56,523 bases of DNA, taken from contig NZ_KQ969550.1 in NCBI RefSeq assembly GCF_001578945.1, positions 203,423 to 259,945 on the forward strand. The letters run 5' to 3'. Both the position numbers and the translations under genes were made by a program. Shown here piece by piece: positions 47,667 through 56,463 of the stretch. This DNA is from Streptococcus oralis (GTDB taxonomy: Bacteria; Bacillota; Bacilli; Lactobacillales; Streptococcaceae). How positions within the stretch are numbered: the first letter of the stretch is position 1; each line of letters opens with the position of its first letter. Below the pieces are notes generated by a model that made no database searches, had not been told where the DNA came from, and saw nothing but the letters and a program-made list of their open reading frames with translations.

Positions 47667-48671
47667 CTAATCTAAGAGCATCATGGAATCAATAAATAAT
47701 TTCTTCGTGAAATACCCATTTTTAATCAAGTAGGCTGTGTATTTCGCTCTTGTGACCATTTGATCATATTCTTCTGCCGTACATTCCTGAACTACACGGC
47801 TAGCTTCTTCCAAACTGGACACGACAAAGCCCAAACCTTTCTCACGGATATAGTCCACATTAGAAAGATAGTCTGGCACAACCACAGGAATACCCGCAGC
47901 CAGATAAGTTGTCAACTTATAAGAAACATTTTCTTTGTAGTAGTCACGCTCTTCCGCAGGATTTTCGGAATTTCCCCATACTAGGCCAAAACCTCCTCCT
48001 TTAGACAACTCCAACAATAATTCCTGCTGAGTTCGCCACCCCTCAAGATGGACTTTGGAATAATCTACTCCCTCTGCTCTCGTAGCATAAACATGAAGGG
48101 GGGTACTGTGTTTCCAGTCAACAATATGTGGAAAACGAGACGGATCTCCTGAGAAGATTAATTTTTTCTCAAACTTTGGAGTATAGAGTTCCAAACCATG
48201 GGGAAGATCCCAGAGTTTTTGAACAACATACTTCTTGACGGTTAATCCCTCTGAAACGAGTTTCTGGTACATTTGTTCTGATGGCACTACCACCACATCA
48301 CACTTGTTATACATATCAATGTGTGCCTTCATAAGGTAATAATTGCTCTCAAACATCAGCGGCTGAACATCGTGTATAAACATCACCATTTTTACATGAG
48401 AAAGCTTTAACTTTTCTATCAAGTGATTGTCCCATTCAACACTATTCCATGAGGGGGATTGGAAAAAGACCACATCTCCATAAGATACCCCCGCGACAAT
48501 TCCATCCATCCGCGAATTCAGTTCTTCCCACGGCTCATGGCTTGCATCATAAAAATATATCCCCAGTTCGTTAACTCCGAAGTCTCGAACAATTTTCATG
48601 ACATTGTTCTGTGCCATTAAGGCCACACTCGTTGATGCTTGCCCAAATAAATTTGTGAAATGTACTTTCAT
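47667..48671 (-). CDS. Gtf3-like / galactofuranosyltransferase-type glycosyltransferase
   Basis: This 334-residue protein resembles the streptococcal Gtf3 and WefE-type family. The N-terminus KVHFTNLFGQASTSVALMAQ, GELGIYFYDAS-like segment (here ELGIYFYDASHEPWEEL), DGIVAGVSYGDVVFFQSPSWN, and the GT-B C-terminal half with LTTYLAAGIPVVVPDYLSN are characteristic. Family members add glucose, galactose or galactofuranose to serine-rich adhesins or to coaggregation polysaccharides. Neither an adhesin nor a polysaccharide cluster is adjacent, so it is an orphan. The start follows GAAAACAATGAAAG without a strong GGAGG. Upstream lies a 440-base stretch without intact genes. Confidence 0.82.
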   Translation of the reverse strand: MKVHFTNLFGQASTSVALMAQNNVMKIVRDFGVNELGIYFYDASHEPWEELNSRMDGIVAGVSYGDVVFFQSPSWNSVEWDNHLIEKLKLSHVKMVMFIHDVQPLMFESNYYLMKAHIDMYNKCDVVVVPSEQMYQKLVSEGLTVKKYVVQKLWDLPHGLELYTPKFEKKLIFSGDPSRFPHIVDWKHSTPLHVYATRAEGVDYSKVHLEGWRTQQELLLELSKGGGFGLVWGNSENPAEERDYYKENVSYKLTTYLAAGIPVVVPDYLSNVDYIREKGLGFVVSSLEEASRVVQECTAEEYDQMVTRAKYTAYLIKNGYFTKKLFIDSMMLLD

Positions 48672-49113
48672 TGTTTTCTAAATCCTCGTCTCAGTAATTT
48701 CTCTAAACATTGTATCACAATTTACAACTTTTCTAAAGCGTTTATATGCTAATTTTCAAGCTCAAGTTAGCTATCTGAGATAATTTTTCTAAGAGTCTTA
48801 TCTTTTTAGGATAATGTTATCCAGCATCTATTTTAGGAGACTAGTTTTCTAGTTGTTCGTTTTACCCCTTTAAGTACGGACTTATGGATGAGACGACTAA
48901 GATTTTCATTGTTTTCTCTCTTCCAAGAACAATCTAGTAGACGTTTTTCTCACTTAATCTCACAAATTCGGCATCTTTGTTAGCTATGATAGATTGAATG
49001 AGTTGTTCCTGTTAAGTATATAATTTTTTGCATCTTTAGATTTCTCTGTTTATCTTGTGATGACCACAAGCTCACATATAGAATTCTTATGTAATCAAGT
49101 CACTAACTTCTTT
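48672..49113. other. 442-base region without an intact gene, with coding remnants
   Basis: This AT-rich stretch has no open gene. On the minus strand two short frames still look protein-like: QEQLIQSIIANKDAEFVRL... ending at a stop at 48934-48936, and DCSWKRENNENLSRLIHKSV... ending at 48833-48835. They lie in different frames, one after the other, as expected for a decayed gene. I cannot name the ancestor. No terminator or promoter is convincing. Confidence 0.4.
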
Positions 49114-49686
49114 TCAGAGATTTGAGAAAGTGAGATTTTCCCATTTTTCTTGCCATTTTTTCTTGGATAAGCGTTCTTGATAGAGCTTCATTCGGTCTTC
49201 ATTCTCTAAGAAATGAGGAGTTGGGGAAACCTGAAAGTTCAAAATATCCTCTAAGCCATAAGGCGCAAAGAGCTCTAAAGTTGCGTCAGCATGCAAGCGA
49301 AGCCCTATCGCCGTACAACGTTCTGGATACTTACTCATAGCATCACGAGAACTCGTATAGGGCACAGTGTGGGGACTGTGCTGATGCATATAGACCTGAT
49401 TTTTCAACTCCCACTGATACTGGGGAAAATCTTCTCTCAGCTTTTTCTCTAGGGATACTGTTTCCTCATAAGAAACATCTGGATCAAAGAAAATCACATC
49501 CACATCTGTTTCATGATCAAAAGCTGATTTGTCTGACAAGAGATTCCAGATGAAATTCCTAACTGAGCCTGCTGCCAACCACGAGTCTTTCAGACCAAGG
49601 TCTCGAATGATGGTCAGAATGGTCATCATATCTGGATTTTTTCTAAAAATGTCTAAAATATCTTGCTCATTTTTCACTGTATTCAT
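49114..49686 (-). CDS. Nucleotidyltransferase-family protein
   Basis: This 190-residue protein fits the bacterial nucleotidyltransferase-like family (COG3575 as I recall it). It has a polymerase-beta-type pattern, [11 protein letters not shown] followed by [15 protein letters not shown], in which G-S and the D-x-D-V pair bind metal and nucleotide. The second half has [26 protein letters not shown]. The substrate is unknown. Its start lies within the last 20 bases of ruvB in another frame, so the two are translationally coupled, and I recall the same pairing in pneumococcus. Confidence 0.78.
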   Translation of the reverse strand: MNTVKNEQDILDIFRKNPDMMTILTIIRDLGLKDSWLAAGSVRNFIWNLLSDKSAFDHETDVDVIFFDPDVSYEETVSLEKKLREDFPQYQWELKNQVYMHQHSPHTVPYTSSRDAMSKYPERCTAIGLRLHADATLELFAPYGLEDILNFQVSPTPHFLENEDRMKLYQERLSKKKWQEKWENLTFSNL

Positions 49687-50665
49687 AGCCTAAATGCTCA
49701 TATGCCTTAGCTGTTGCCACCCGCCCAGACCTTGTCCGCATGATGAAACCTTTCTGGATCAGGTAAGGTTCGTACATATCTTCGACCGTCTCACGCTCCT
49801 CGGCAATATTAACAGAAAGAGTTCCTAGCCCGACAGGTCCACCACCGTACATCTCAATCATGGTACGAAGGATTTTCTGATCCACATAGTCCAAGCCTTC
49901 ATGGTCAACATCTAGCATGGTCAAAGCCTTATCGGTAATGACATCATCGATAACCCCATCTCCCATAATCTGAGCAAAGTCGCGCACGCGCTTGAGGAGA
50001 CGATTGGCGATACGAGGAGTTCCACGACTACGCAAGGCCAACTCAGTTGCCGCCTCATGGGTGATTTCCATCTCAAAAATATCTGCCGTCCGTTCAACAA
50101 TTTCCGTCAAGTCAGCGTGGGCATAGTATTCCATATGACCTGTAATCCCAAAACGTGCTCGCAGAGGATTTGAAAGCATACCGGCTCGGGTTGTCGCACC
50201 AATCAAGGTAAAAGGTGGCAAGTCCAAATGAACACTGCGACTGCCTTCACCAGCCCCAATCATAATATCAATGTAAAAGTCCTCCATGGCACTATAGAGC
50301 ACCTCTTCCACCGACATGGGCAAGCGATGAATCTCGTCAATAAAAAGGACGTCTCCAGGTTCCAAATCATTCAAAATTGCTACCAGATCACCTGCTTTTT
50401 CAATGACAGGACCAGACGTTTGCTTGAGATTGACTCCCAGTTCATTGGCAATGACAAAGGCCATGGTCGTTTTCCCCAAACCTGGAGGCCCAAATAAGAG
50501 CACATGATCCAGCGCTTCATCCCGCATTTTAGCAGCTTCGATAAAGATTTGGAGCTGATCCTTGACCTTATCCTGCCCAATATATTCACGTAAATACTGA
50601 GGACGGAGCGTACGTTCGACTAACTCCTCATCCTCTATTATCTCATTATCTAAAATTCTACTCAT
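49667..50665 (-). CDS. ruvB: Holliday junction branch-migration helicase RuvB
   Basis: This 332-residue AAA+ motor drives branch migration with RuvA during recombination and repair. Walker A is GPPGLGKTT (59-67), Walker B is [10 protein letters not shown], and sensor 1 follows in [12 protein letters not shown]. The C-terminal winged helix ends in [18 protein letters not shown]. The start is ATG 50665 (MSRILDNEI), the family start. There is no ribosome-binding site and almost no leader, because the -10 box ends only six bases before the ATG. ruvA is not adjacent, as is usual in streptococci. Confidence 0.96.
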   Translation of the reverse strand: MSRILDNEIIEDEELVERTLRPQYLREYIGQDKVKDQLQIFIEAAKMRDEALDHVLLFGPPGLGKTTMAFVIANELGVNLKQTSGPVIEKAGDLVAILNDLEPGDVLFIDEIHRLPMSVEEVLYSAMEDFYIDIMIGAGEGSRSVHLDLPPFTLIGATTRAGMLSNPLRARFGITGHMEYYAHADLTEIVERTADIFEMEITHEAATELALRSRGTPRIANRLLKRVRDFAQIMGDGVIDDVITDKALTMLDVDHEGLDYVDQKILRTMIEMYGGGPVGLGTLSVNIAEERETVEDMYEPYLIQKGFIMRTRSGRVATAKAYEHLGYEYSEK

Positions 50666-50671
50666 GTTTCT

Positions 50672-50700
50672 ATTATAGCAAAAATCCAAGCCACAAACAA
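50672..50700 (-). promoter_or_regulatory. ruvB promoter giving a leaderless transcript
   Basis: On the minus strand TTGTTT (50695-50700) and the extended -10 box TGCTATAAT (TATAAT 50672-50677) are 17 bases apart. Six bases (AGAAAC) separate TATAAT from ATG, so transcription should start at or next to the A of the start codon. The -35 box overlaps the T run of the csRNA terminator. Confidence 0.75.
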
Positions 50701-50796
50701 AAAAGCCACCTGATTGGGTGGCTTCTTTAGGGAGATTATTATGAAAAAGAAAGGATTAGGAATTCATTAAATAAAGTTAGGAGGTCTTTATTTAAT
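50699..50796 (-). ncRNA. cia-dependent small RNA (csRNA), ruvB side
   Basis: This second csRNA, of about 98 bases on the minus strand, has the same plan as the one at 35610. A CiaR-type promoter is followed by two CUCC-bearing segments (GACCTCCTAAC and ATAATCTCCCTA) and by the terminator AAGCCACC-CAATCA-GGTGGCTT plus T run. Its 3' half is nearly identical to the first copy. The 5' half is different, so the two RNAs likely share some targets and differ in others. It lies between the flavoprotein gene and ruvB. The ends are estimates. Confidence 0.82.
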
Positions 50797-50802
50797 GACT
50801 AT

Positions 50803-50835
50803 ATGATACACGAGGAGACTTAAAATTACCTTAAC
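50803..50835 (-). promoter_or_regulatory. CiaR-type promoter of the second csRNA
   Basis: The minus strand carries GTTAAG-GTAAT-TTTAAG (50819-50835), one base from TTTAAG-N5-TTTAAG. It ends 10 bases before TATCAT (50803-50808), the same spacing as at the first csRNA. It begins 15 bases after the stop of the flavoprotein gene. Confidence 0.8.
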
Positions 50836-50850
50836 TTTTTAAATCAATCA

Positions 50851-53262
50851 CTAACAATTTTCTTTAACAGCTGTTTGACCTGCAATACGTCCAAAAGTAA
50901 AGATATCCGTAAGTGAATTTCCTCCTAGACGGTTACCTGCATGGAGTCCACCTGCGACTTCTCCGGCAGCATACAAACCAGGGATAATCTGACCTTTTTC
51001 ATTCAAAACGTGTGTTGAAGTATCAATCTTGAGTCCACCCATTGTATGGTGAACGGCTGGTTTTCTCGGTGTTGCATAAAATGGTGCAACCTCACACTTG
51101 AGATCGAAACTACCCTTGTTGAATTCAGGGTCAAATCCTGCATCAACATAAGAATTGTACTTCTTGATTGTATCTGCTAACACCTGTGGATCCATATCAA
51201 TCTGAATCGCCAACTCTTCTATCGTATCTGCACGATAGAGAGTGCCTGCTTTGACTTGGGCATCGATTTTTTCTTGGCTAGTGTTGTAGGCTGTTGCCTT
51301 GATACGTTCATCTGCGATTAGATAGAACAAGCCTCCATTATCAATCGCCGCTTGAGATAGCTTGTCACGGCTACCGTACTCATCTACAAAGCGCTTCCCT
51401 TCAGTATTTACCATGATGAAGTTTGCTGGAGGAACTTGAAGCCCTGAGAAAAGGGCTCCTGTCACTGGATCGGATACTGGCATCATTTGACTAAAGCCCA
51501 TACCCACTAGATCTGCACCTACACTTTGACCTAAAAGAATACCATCCCCTGTTACAGCTGGTGTATTAGATGTAGCAATATCATCTGCAATTTCAGTCCA
51601 GTAGGTATTGTATTTTTGTAGCATCTTTGTATTGGCACCAAATCCTCCAGAAGCTAGAACAACGGCATCTGCATTGACAATGATGGTTTGACCGTTTCGA
51701 CCTTCTGCTCTGACACCCTTGACAGCCCCGTCTTTTACAAGCAATTCTTTAACTGGAGAATCTGTCAAAATCTTGCCACCATGCTCTAGAACATATTTTT
51801 GTAGGACGGATATAAAGGCATACCCCATTGGTTGAACCGGCTTATGGCCACGACGCCAAAGGGCTCCAACTGGCATTGTCACTTCACTACGAACAAATTC
51901 AACGCCGATGTCTTCCAACCAACGAACAGACTCTAGGGCCCGTTCGGTTAAAACAGATACTAAATCGTATTGGCCATGAATTTCATTTCCTTGTAAATCT
52001 TTTCGTTTCCCACCGATATAGGTTTGGATACGGTAAAGTAAGGTAGAGTCAAACAAATAGCTCGGATCCTGCAAATACTGCTCAACCTCAACTTTCAAGG
52101 CTCTAAAGTCCTCTAGATATTCTGGATCAATCGTTGATTCATCTGTCGCAATCAATTCTTGAAGCGTATGAGCCTCTCCTGGATTCGCTCCAAAGGTCTT
52201 TTGCCATGCTGGATCTGGTGCATTCATTGGACCACCTGCACGAACAGTATTTCCTCCAATTGCAGGAAATTTCTCTACCACAATTGGTTTCTTACCAGCT
52301 TGTAAGACTGCAGCCGCTGCAGCTAATCCAGCTCCTCCGCCTCCGACGATGACAACGTCTGCCTGATAGGTTTTATCTTCTTTATCTAGGGCAGATGGCG
52401 CTTTTGAACGCTTGCGTAAAACATCCGGATTTGCACCGGCTTGTTTGACTGCACGCGCAACTCCATCTAAAACACCATTTGAAGTCACAGAAGCTCCTGA
52501 CACCGCATCAACATTTAATGTTTGCCCCTCAATGATTTCTGCTGGAATACGAGTAAAGACAACATCTGCGATTCCTGAAGATTCTCCAGAAGAGTCAATC
52601 TCAATTTTTTCAATACGCTCTTCTGAAACCGTTACCTCCATCGGCAGTTTACCATTATGTCCCTCGGTTGTAACGTGATAAGTCCCCGGTTCAAACCGAA
52701 CTTCTTCAGGAAGGTTTAGTTGGTTTGCAACGGATACAAAGCGAAGGAAGCGATAAAAACAGCTATCTAGGAAATCAACGGTTCGCTCATCAATCAAATC
52801 TCCATTGTCATCAAACGCTCGATGCGCTCGACCAAGTAAAAACTCACTACCTGGCATAACTGTTGCATTTACCCCAGGAGCATCCAGAATCTGACGAAGA
52901 TGAAGTTGGGCACGTGAAGAACCTTGAATATCATAAGAAGCTCCGACAATCATTGTCGGCTTTCCGTCTAGTGGATGAATGTTAAAAGACAACCACTCGA
53001 GCAAGCTATTCAAACTTGATGGAATCGTATGATTGTGCTCGGGTGTTGAGATAATGACACCATCGGCTTCTGAAATAGCTTGATTAAACTTCTGAATAAT
53101 AGGTGTACCTGTTTGATCATCTGTTTCATTGAACATTGGTACATCTGTTATTTCTAAAATCTCAATATCCGCTTTCTGAGCAAAATGTCTTTTCATAAAT
53201 TGCAACAGGTTGCGATTATAGGATTTTTTTGCATTAGTCCCAACAATAGCTACTAATTTCAT
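50851..53262 (-). CDS. Three-domain NADH-dependent enoate/fumarate reductase-type flavoprotein
   Basis: This 803-residue cytoplasmic protein fuses three modules. Residues 1-180 are an NAD(P)H:FMN reductase flavodoxin fold ([23 protein letters not shown]). Residues 200-276 are an FMN-bind domain with DAVSGASVT, where T260 is the expected site for covalent FMN. Residues from 300 on are a flavocytochrome-c/fumarate-reductase FAD domain ([48 protein letters not shown]). NADH-dependent fumarate, cinnamate and acrylate reductases share this build. The acceptor here is unknown. Covalent FMN needs an ApbE transferase, which is not in the window. The start follows AAGGAGTAGAGTCA. Confidence 0.88.
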   Translation of the reverse strand: MKLVAIVGTNAKKSYNRNLLQFMKRHFAQKADIEILEITDVPMFNETDDQTGTPIIQKFNQAISEADGVIISTPEHNHTIPSSLNSLLEWLSFNIHPLDGKPTMIVGASYDIQGSSRAQLHLRQILDAPGVNATVMPGSEFLLGRAHRAFDDNGDLIDERTVDFLDSCFYRFLRFVSVANQLNLPEEVRFEPGTYHVTTEGHNGKLPMEVTVSEERIEKIEIDSSGESSGIADVVFTRIPAEIIEGQTLNVDAVSGASVTSNGVLDGVARAVKQAGANPDVLRKRSKAPSALDKEDKTYQADVVIVGGGGAGLAAAAAVLQAGKKPIVVEKFPAIGGNTVRAGGPMNAPDPAWQKTFGANPGEAHTLQELIATDESTIDPEYLEDFRALKVEVEQYLQDPSYLFDSTLLYRIQTYIGGKRKDLQGNEIHGQYDLVSVLTERALESVRWLEDIGVEFVRSEVTMPVGALWRRGHKPVQPMGYAFISVLQKYVLEHGGKILTDSPVKELLVKDGAVKGVRAEGRNGQTIIVNADAVVLASGGFGANTKMLQKYNTYWTEIADDIATSNTPAVTGDGILLGQSVGADLVGMGFSQMMPVSDPVTGALFSGLQVPPANFIMVNTEGKRFVDEYGSRDKLSQAAIDNGGLFYLIADERIKATAYNTSQEKIDAQVKAGTLYRADTIEELAIQIDMDPQVLADTIKKYNSYVDAGFDPEFNKGSFDLKCEVAPFYATPRKPAVHHTMGGLKIDTSTHVLNEKGQIIPGLYAAGEVAGGLHAGNRLGGNSLTDIFTFGRIAGQTAVKENC

Positions 53263-53287
53263 TGACTCTACTCCTTTCATTAATTCC

Positions 53288-53896
53288 CTATGCTTTCAAC
53301 CATTCTTCCCAGATGAATGATTTTTTTCGATTTGTATCTTCAGGTTTGACCAAAGCTTTTGTTAGTTCAACAAAATTTTGAAACTCTGAAAAATGTTCTT
53401 CTAGTTCTGCAACCTTTTCAGGATTGTTCAAATGACACTCATCATCTAGTACTTGCTCAGAATGACCTAGAAAGAACTCTGTACCAGGCATAACTCTCGC
53501 TTTAAGCTCTGGCGCATCTAAAATCTGACGCAAATGCGCTTGCGCTCTAGATGTTCCTAGCAAACCGAGAGAAGCTCCGACAATCATCGTTGGTTTGTTA
53601 ACCAAGGCACGACTGGTATAAGCAATCCACTCCAAAGCAGAGGCCAAAGGTGCTGGTATCGTGTGATCGTATTCAGGTGTTGAAATAATCACACCATCAG
53701 CGGCAAGAATTTTTTCTGAAAAAGCTTGAACTTCAGCTGGCGCTTGCTTGTCCTCAGGTTCGTTAAATGCTGGCAATTGTTTGATTTCCAATACCTCAAT
53801 GTCAGCTTTATCTGAAAAATGTTTTTGCATAAATTTCAAGAGTTTGCGATTGGTTGAGCGATCCGAATTGGTTCCAACGATAGCAACTAGTTTCAT
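53288..53896 (-). CDS. NADPH-dependent FMN reductase family protein
   Basis: This 202-residue flavodoxin-fold protein is closely related to the first 180 residues of the downstream flavoprotein. Both begin [10 protein letters not shown] and share STPE-(H/Y)-(N/D)HTIP and the segment [13 protein letters not shown]. It probably passes electrons from NAD(P)H to FMN. Its stop is 25 bases before the next start, so the pair is co-transcribed. A stand-alone copy of a domain that is also fused suggests gene duplication followed by fusion, or a helper that supplies reduced flavin. Confidence 0.88.
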   Translation of the reverse strand: MKLVAIVGTNSDRSTNRKLLKFMQKHFSDKADIEVLEIKQLPAFNEPEDKQAPAEVQAFSEKILAADGVIISTPEYDHTIPAPLASALEWIAYTSRALVNKPTMIVGASLGLLGTSRAQAHLRQILDAPELKARVMPGTEFFLGHSEQVLDDECHLNNPEKVAELEEHFSEFQNFVELTKALVKPEDTNRKKSFIWEEWLKA

Positions 53897-53930
53897 CTTG
53901 GTACCCCTTTCATTTATTTAATCTACTTTC

Positions 53931-53958
53931 ATTATACTACTTTAGAAAATCTTGTAAA
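53931..53958 (-). promoter_or_regulatory. Promoter of the FMN reductase - flavoprotein pair
   Basis: On the minus strand TTTACA (53953-53958) and TATAAT (53931-53936) are 16 bases apart, 34 bases before the start codon. Confidence 0.68.
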
Positions 53959-54049
53959 TCCTTGATAATAAAAGACCGTGTTATTCTATCAGATTATCGT
54001 ACTTTAGTATAAGTTCGTGAAAAAATTAACAAAATATCTTCATAAACTA

Positions 54050-54078
54050 TTGACCATCTTACTTAACTATGATATAGT
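54050..54078 (+). promoter_or_regulatory. Promoter of the MFS carboxylate transporter
   Basis: TTGACC (54050-54055) and TATAGT (54073-54078) are 17 bases apart. The divergent FMN reductase promoter is about 90 bases away, so one regulator bound between them could control both. Confidence 0.7.
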
Positions 54079-54115
54079 CTTGGTGAAAAAATATACATTT
54101 ACGGAGGATGTTTTT

Positions 54116-55315
54116 ATGAAAGAGACATTCAATCGTTGGCGGATTTTAGTCGCGTCTACGGCCATTCTTCTTTGTACAGGTGCCGTCTATTCCTTTTCTG
54201 TTTTTGCCGGACCACTTAGCAGTTCAACAGGCTGGTCCATGTCAGATATTATGTTAGCATTTGCTATCAACTCTGCAATAGGCCCTATCCCCATGATTCT
54301 CGGAGGTTATTTAGTTGACAAAGGTTATGTAAAATGGACCATCGCCCTCGGCGCTCTCCTATTTGCTAGTGGATTTTACTTAACCGGCTATGTCAATTCA
54401 CCAGCCATGCTTTATTTGACCTATGGATTAATGGCTGGACTTGGTCAAGGTTTTGCCTATTCAGGTGCCCTCTCCAATTCACTTCGCCTCTTCCCTGATA
54501 AACGTGGCTTAGCCTCTGGAATTCTGACAGGCGGAATGGGATTTGCCGCAGTCATCGCTTCTCCAGTCGCAAGCAATCTCATTCAACAACAAGATGCCTT
54601 CTTTGCTTTTCGTACAATTGGGCTAGTCTATATTGTTGTTATCATCTGTGCAATTTTCTTTATCAAGGCAGCTCCAAGCGGCTACCAACCAGCAGGCTGG
54701 AAAGCTCCAGTACAAACGAAGCAAGGACCTACTAATAAAACCTGGAAACAAATGCTACAAAGTCCTCTGTTTTACATTATCATTAGCATGTTCTTTGTTG
54801 GCGCCTTTTCTGGTTTGATGATTGCCTCTCAGGCATCACCAATCGGTCAATCAATGTTTGGACTCTCTGCAGGCGCTGCAGCTCTCTATGTCTCTCTTTA
54901 TTCAATCGCAAACTCTAGTGGTCGCTTTATCTGGGGGTCACTTTCTGATAAAATTGGCCGTTCAAAGACCTTATTGATTATCTATTCTGTCATTGTCCTA
55001 GCTTTATTCTCCCTAACTATCGTTCCGGGTCAATTCGGGTTTACCTTAGGAATTATAGGGCTTGGTATCTGCTTTGGTGGTGTTATGGGGGTCTTCCCAT
55101 CTATCGTCATGGAAAATTACGGTTCTGCAAATCAAGGGGTCAACTACGGTATCGTCTTCACTGGATATTCTTTAGCAGCATTTTTCGCTCCCAAAGTCGC
55201 TGTTCAAATGGCAATGGCTAATAATGGAAATTATAGTGTAGCTTTTTATGTTGCTATTGCTTTGGCCTTCATTGGACTTATGCTTACTATTTTTTATATG
55301 AAGAAGAAAGCTTAA
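54116..55315 (+). CDS. OFA-family MFS transporter (oxalate/formate antiporter type)
   Basis: This 399-residue permease has twelve predicted helices and the OFA-type N-terminus WRILVASTAILLCTGAVYSF-VFAGPL. The first-half loop LVDKGYVKW and the second-half WGSLSDKIGRSKTLL are MFS loop motifs. OFA members carry small carboxylates such as oxalate, formate, lactate or pyruvate. Given the divergent enoate-reductase-like genes, an unsaturated carboxylate is a reasonable guess. The start follows GGAGGATGTTTTT. An in-frame start at 54017 would put 33 hydrophilic residues in front and overlap the promoter. Confidence 0.88.
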   Translation: MKETFNRWRILVASTAILLCTGAVYSFSVFAGPLSSSTGWSMSDIMLAFAINSAIGPIPMILGGYLVDKGYVKWTIALGALLFASGFYLTGYVNSPAMLYLTYGLMAGLGQGFAYSGALSNSLRLFPDKRGLASGILTGGMGFAAVIASPVASNLIQQQDAFFAFRTIGLVYIVVIICAIFFIKAAPSGYQPAGWKAPVQTKQGPTNKTWKQMLQSPLFYIIISMFFVGAFSGLMIASQASPIGQSMFGLSAGAAALYVSLYSIANSSGRFIWGSLSDKIGRSKTLLIIYSVIVLALFSLTIVPGQFGFTLGIIGLGICFGGVMGVFPSIVMENYGSANQGVNYGIVFTGYSLAAFFAPKVAVQMAMANNGNYSVAFYVAIALAFIGLMLTIFYMKKKA

Positions 55316-55322
55316 AGCCCGA

Positions 55323-55349
55323 AAACTTCCTATATACGGAAGTTTTTTT
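55323..55349 (+). terminator. Terminator of the MFS gene
   Basis: AAACTTCC, loop TATATAC and GGAAGTTTTTTT form an eight-base stem with a T run, eight bases after the stop codon. An extended -10 box, TGGTATAAT (55352-55357), follows at once and should drive the AraC gene. Confidence 0.85.
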
Positions 55350-55390
55350 GGTATAATAAAAGTAGTAATAGTATATTGGGAGGATTTACC

Positions 55391-56269
55391 ATGGCAGACC
55401 GTTCACGTTTCTTACGAGATAACCCATCTGACTTCCCATATGATTTTGAAAAACAAATCTTATCCAAAACATCTCCTGACACAATCTATCATTGTCATCC
55501 CGAGCTAGAGGTTATTTATGTTACAAAGGGTTCTGCCATCGTTCATATCAACTCTGAACGCTTTGAAAGTCGCGAAGGGGATATTTTTCTTATTCAGCCA
55601 ACAGCCCTTCACACTATCTACTCTATCGAAGATCAAGAACAACTTTCTACCACCTTTCGTTTCCACCTAGATTGTCTTGGAAGAAATCAAATAGACAGCT
55701 TTAGTCAACGCTATATCCAACCCCTCCACTCTGGTCACTTTTGCCTCACTCCTCAAATATCACCAGGCGATAAGGCCTATGATCAAATTCAATCCTGCCT
55801 TCTTTCCCTCTTTTCTATCCTTGAAGAAAAAGGCATATACTACGATCTACTCATAAAATCTAAACTATACGAATTGCTTCATCTTCTCTTTAAGTATCGA
55901 TACGTCAATCGACACTATACAGATGATACCTACCAAAAATACCAAAAACTAAAAGAAGTGATTTGCTACCTTGAACAGCACTATGCAGAACCCGTTTATA
56001 TCGAGCAACTGGCTGCAACATTTGGATATAGTAAAAATCACTTTATGAGTATTTTCAAGCAACATACTGGAGCCAGTTGTATGGACTACTTGCTCCAGTT
56101 ACGTCTTGAGAAATCCTGTGAGAAACTCGTCCAAACCAACCTCAGCATTCAAGAAATTGCAAGCCAAGTCGGTTTCACCAACCTTTCAAACTTCAACCGT
56201 CAATTTAAACAACACTATCACTTAACACCTAGACAGTATCGAAACCAACAACTTAAAAAGAAAACATAA
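55391..56269 (+). CDS. AraC-family transcriptional regulator
   Basis: This 292-residue regulator has an N-terminal cupin-like ligand-sensing domain (HCHPELEVIYVTKGSAIVHI near 35-54, with RFESREGDIFLIQP). The C-terminal AraC/XylS domain has two helix-turn-helix units: YIEQLAATFGYSKNHFMSIFKQHTG and IQEIASQVGFTNLSNFNRQFKQH. ATG 55391 follows GGGAGGATTTACC. AraC proteins of this type usually activate nearby genes when a sugar or organic acid binds. The neighbours suggest control of the transporter and the flavoprotein operon, which is inference. Confidence 0.9.
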   Translation: MADRSRFLRDNPSDFPYDFEKQILSKTSPDTIYHCHPELEVIYVTKGSAIVHINSERFESREGDIFLIQPTALHTIYSIEDQEQLSTTFRFHLDCLGRNQIDSFSQRYIQPLHSGHFCLTPQISPGDKAYDQIQSCLLSLFSILEEKGIYYDLLIKSKLYELLHLLFKYRYVNRHYTDDTYQKYQKLKEVICYLEQHYAEPVYIEQLAATFGYSKNHFMSIFKQHTGASCMDYLLQLRLEKSCEKLVQTNLSIQEIASQVGFTNLSNFNRQFKQHYHLTPRQYRNQQLKKKT

Positions 56270-56275
56270 TTCTTT

Positions 56276-56303
56276 CTCCTTAGTCTTTTCTAAGGAGTTT
56301 TTT
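56276..56303 (+). terminator. Terminator of the AraC gene
   Basis: CTCCTTAG, loop TCTTTT and CTAAGGAG are a perfect eight-base stem followed by TTTTTT. Confidence 0.9.
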
Positions 56304-56463
56304 CAAACGAAAAGGATTCTAGAATTTCCGTAGTGGGTAAATCCACCGTAGGAATTATAGAGTCTATTTTGTCCCTTGAATATACAATATAAGTGCACAA
56401 TAAAAACTCATAAGATCTTCTAGTAGAATGGAATTAAACGAACTAGTTACAAAAGGAAATCTT

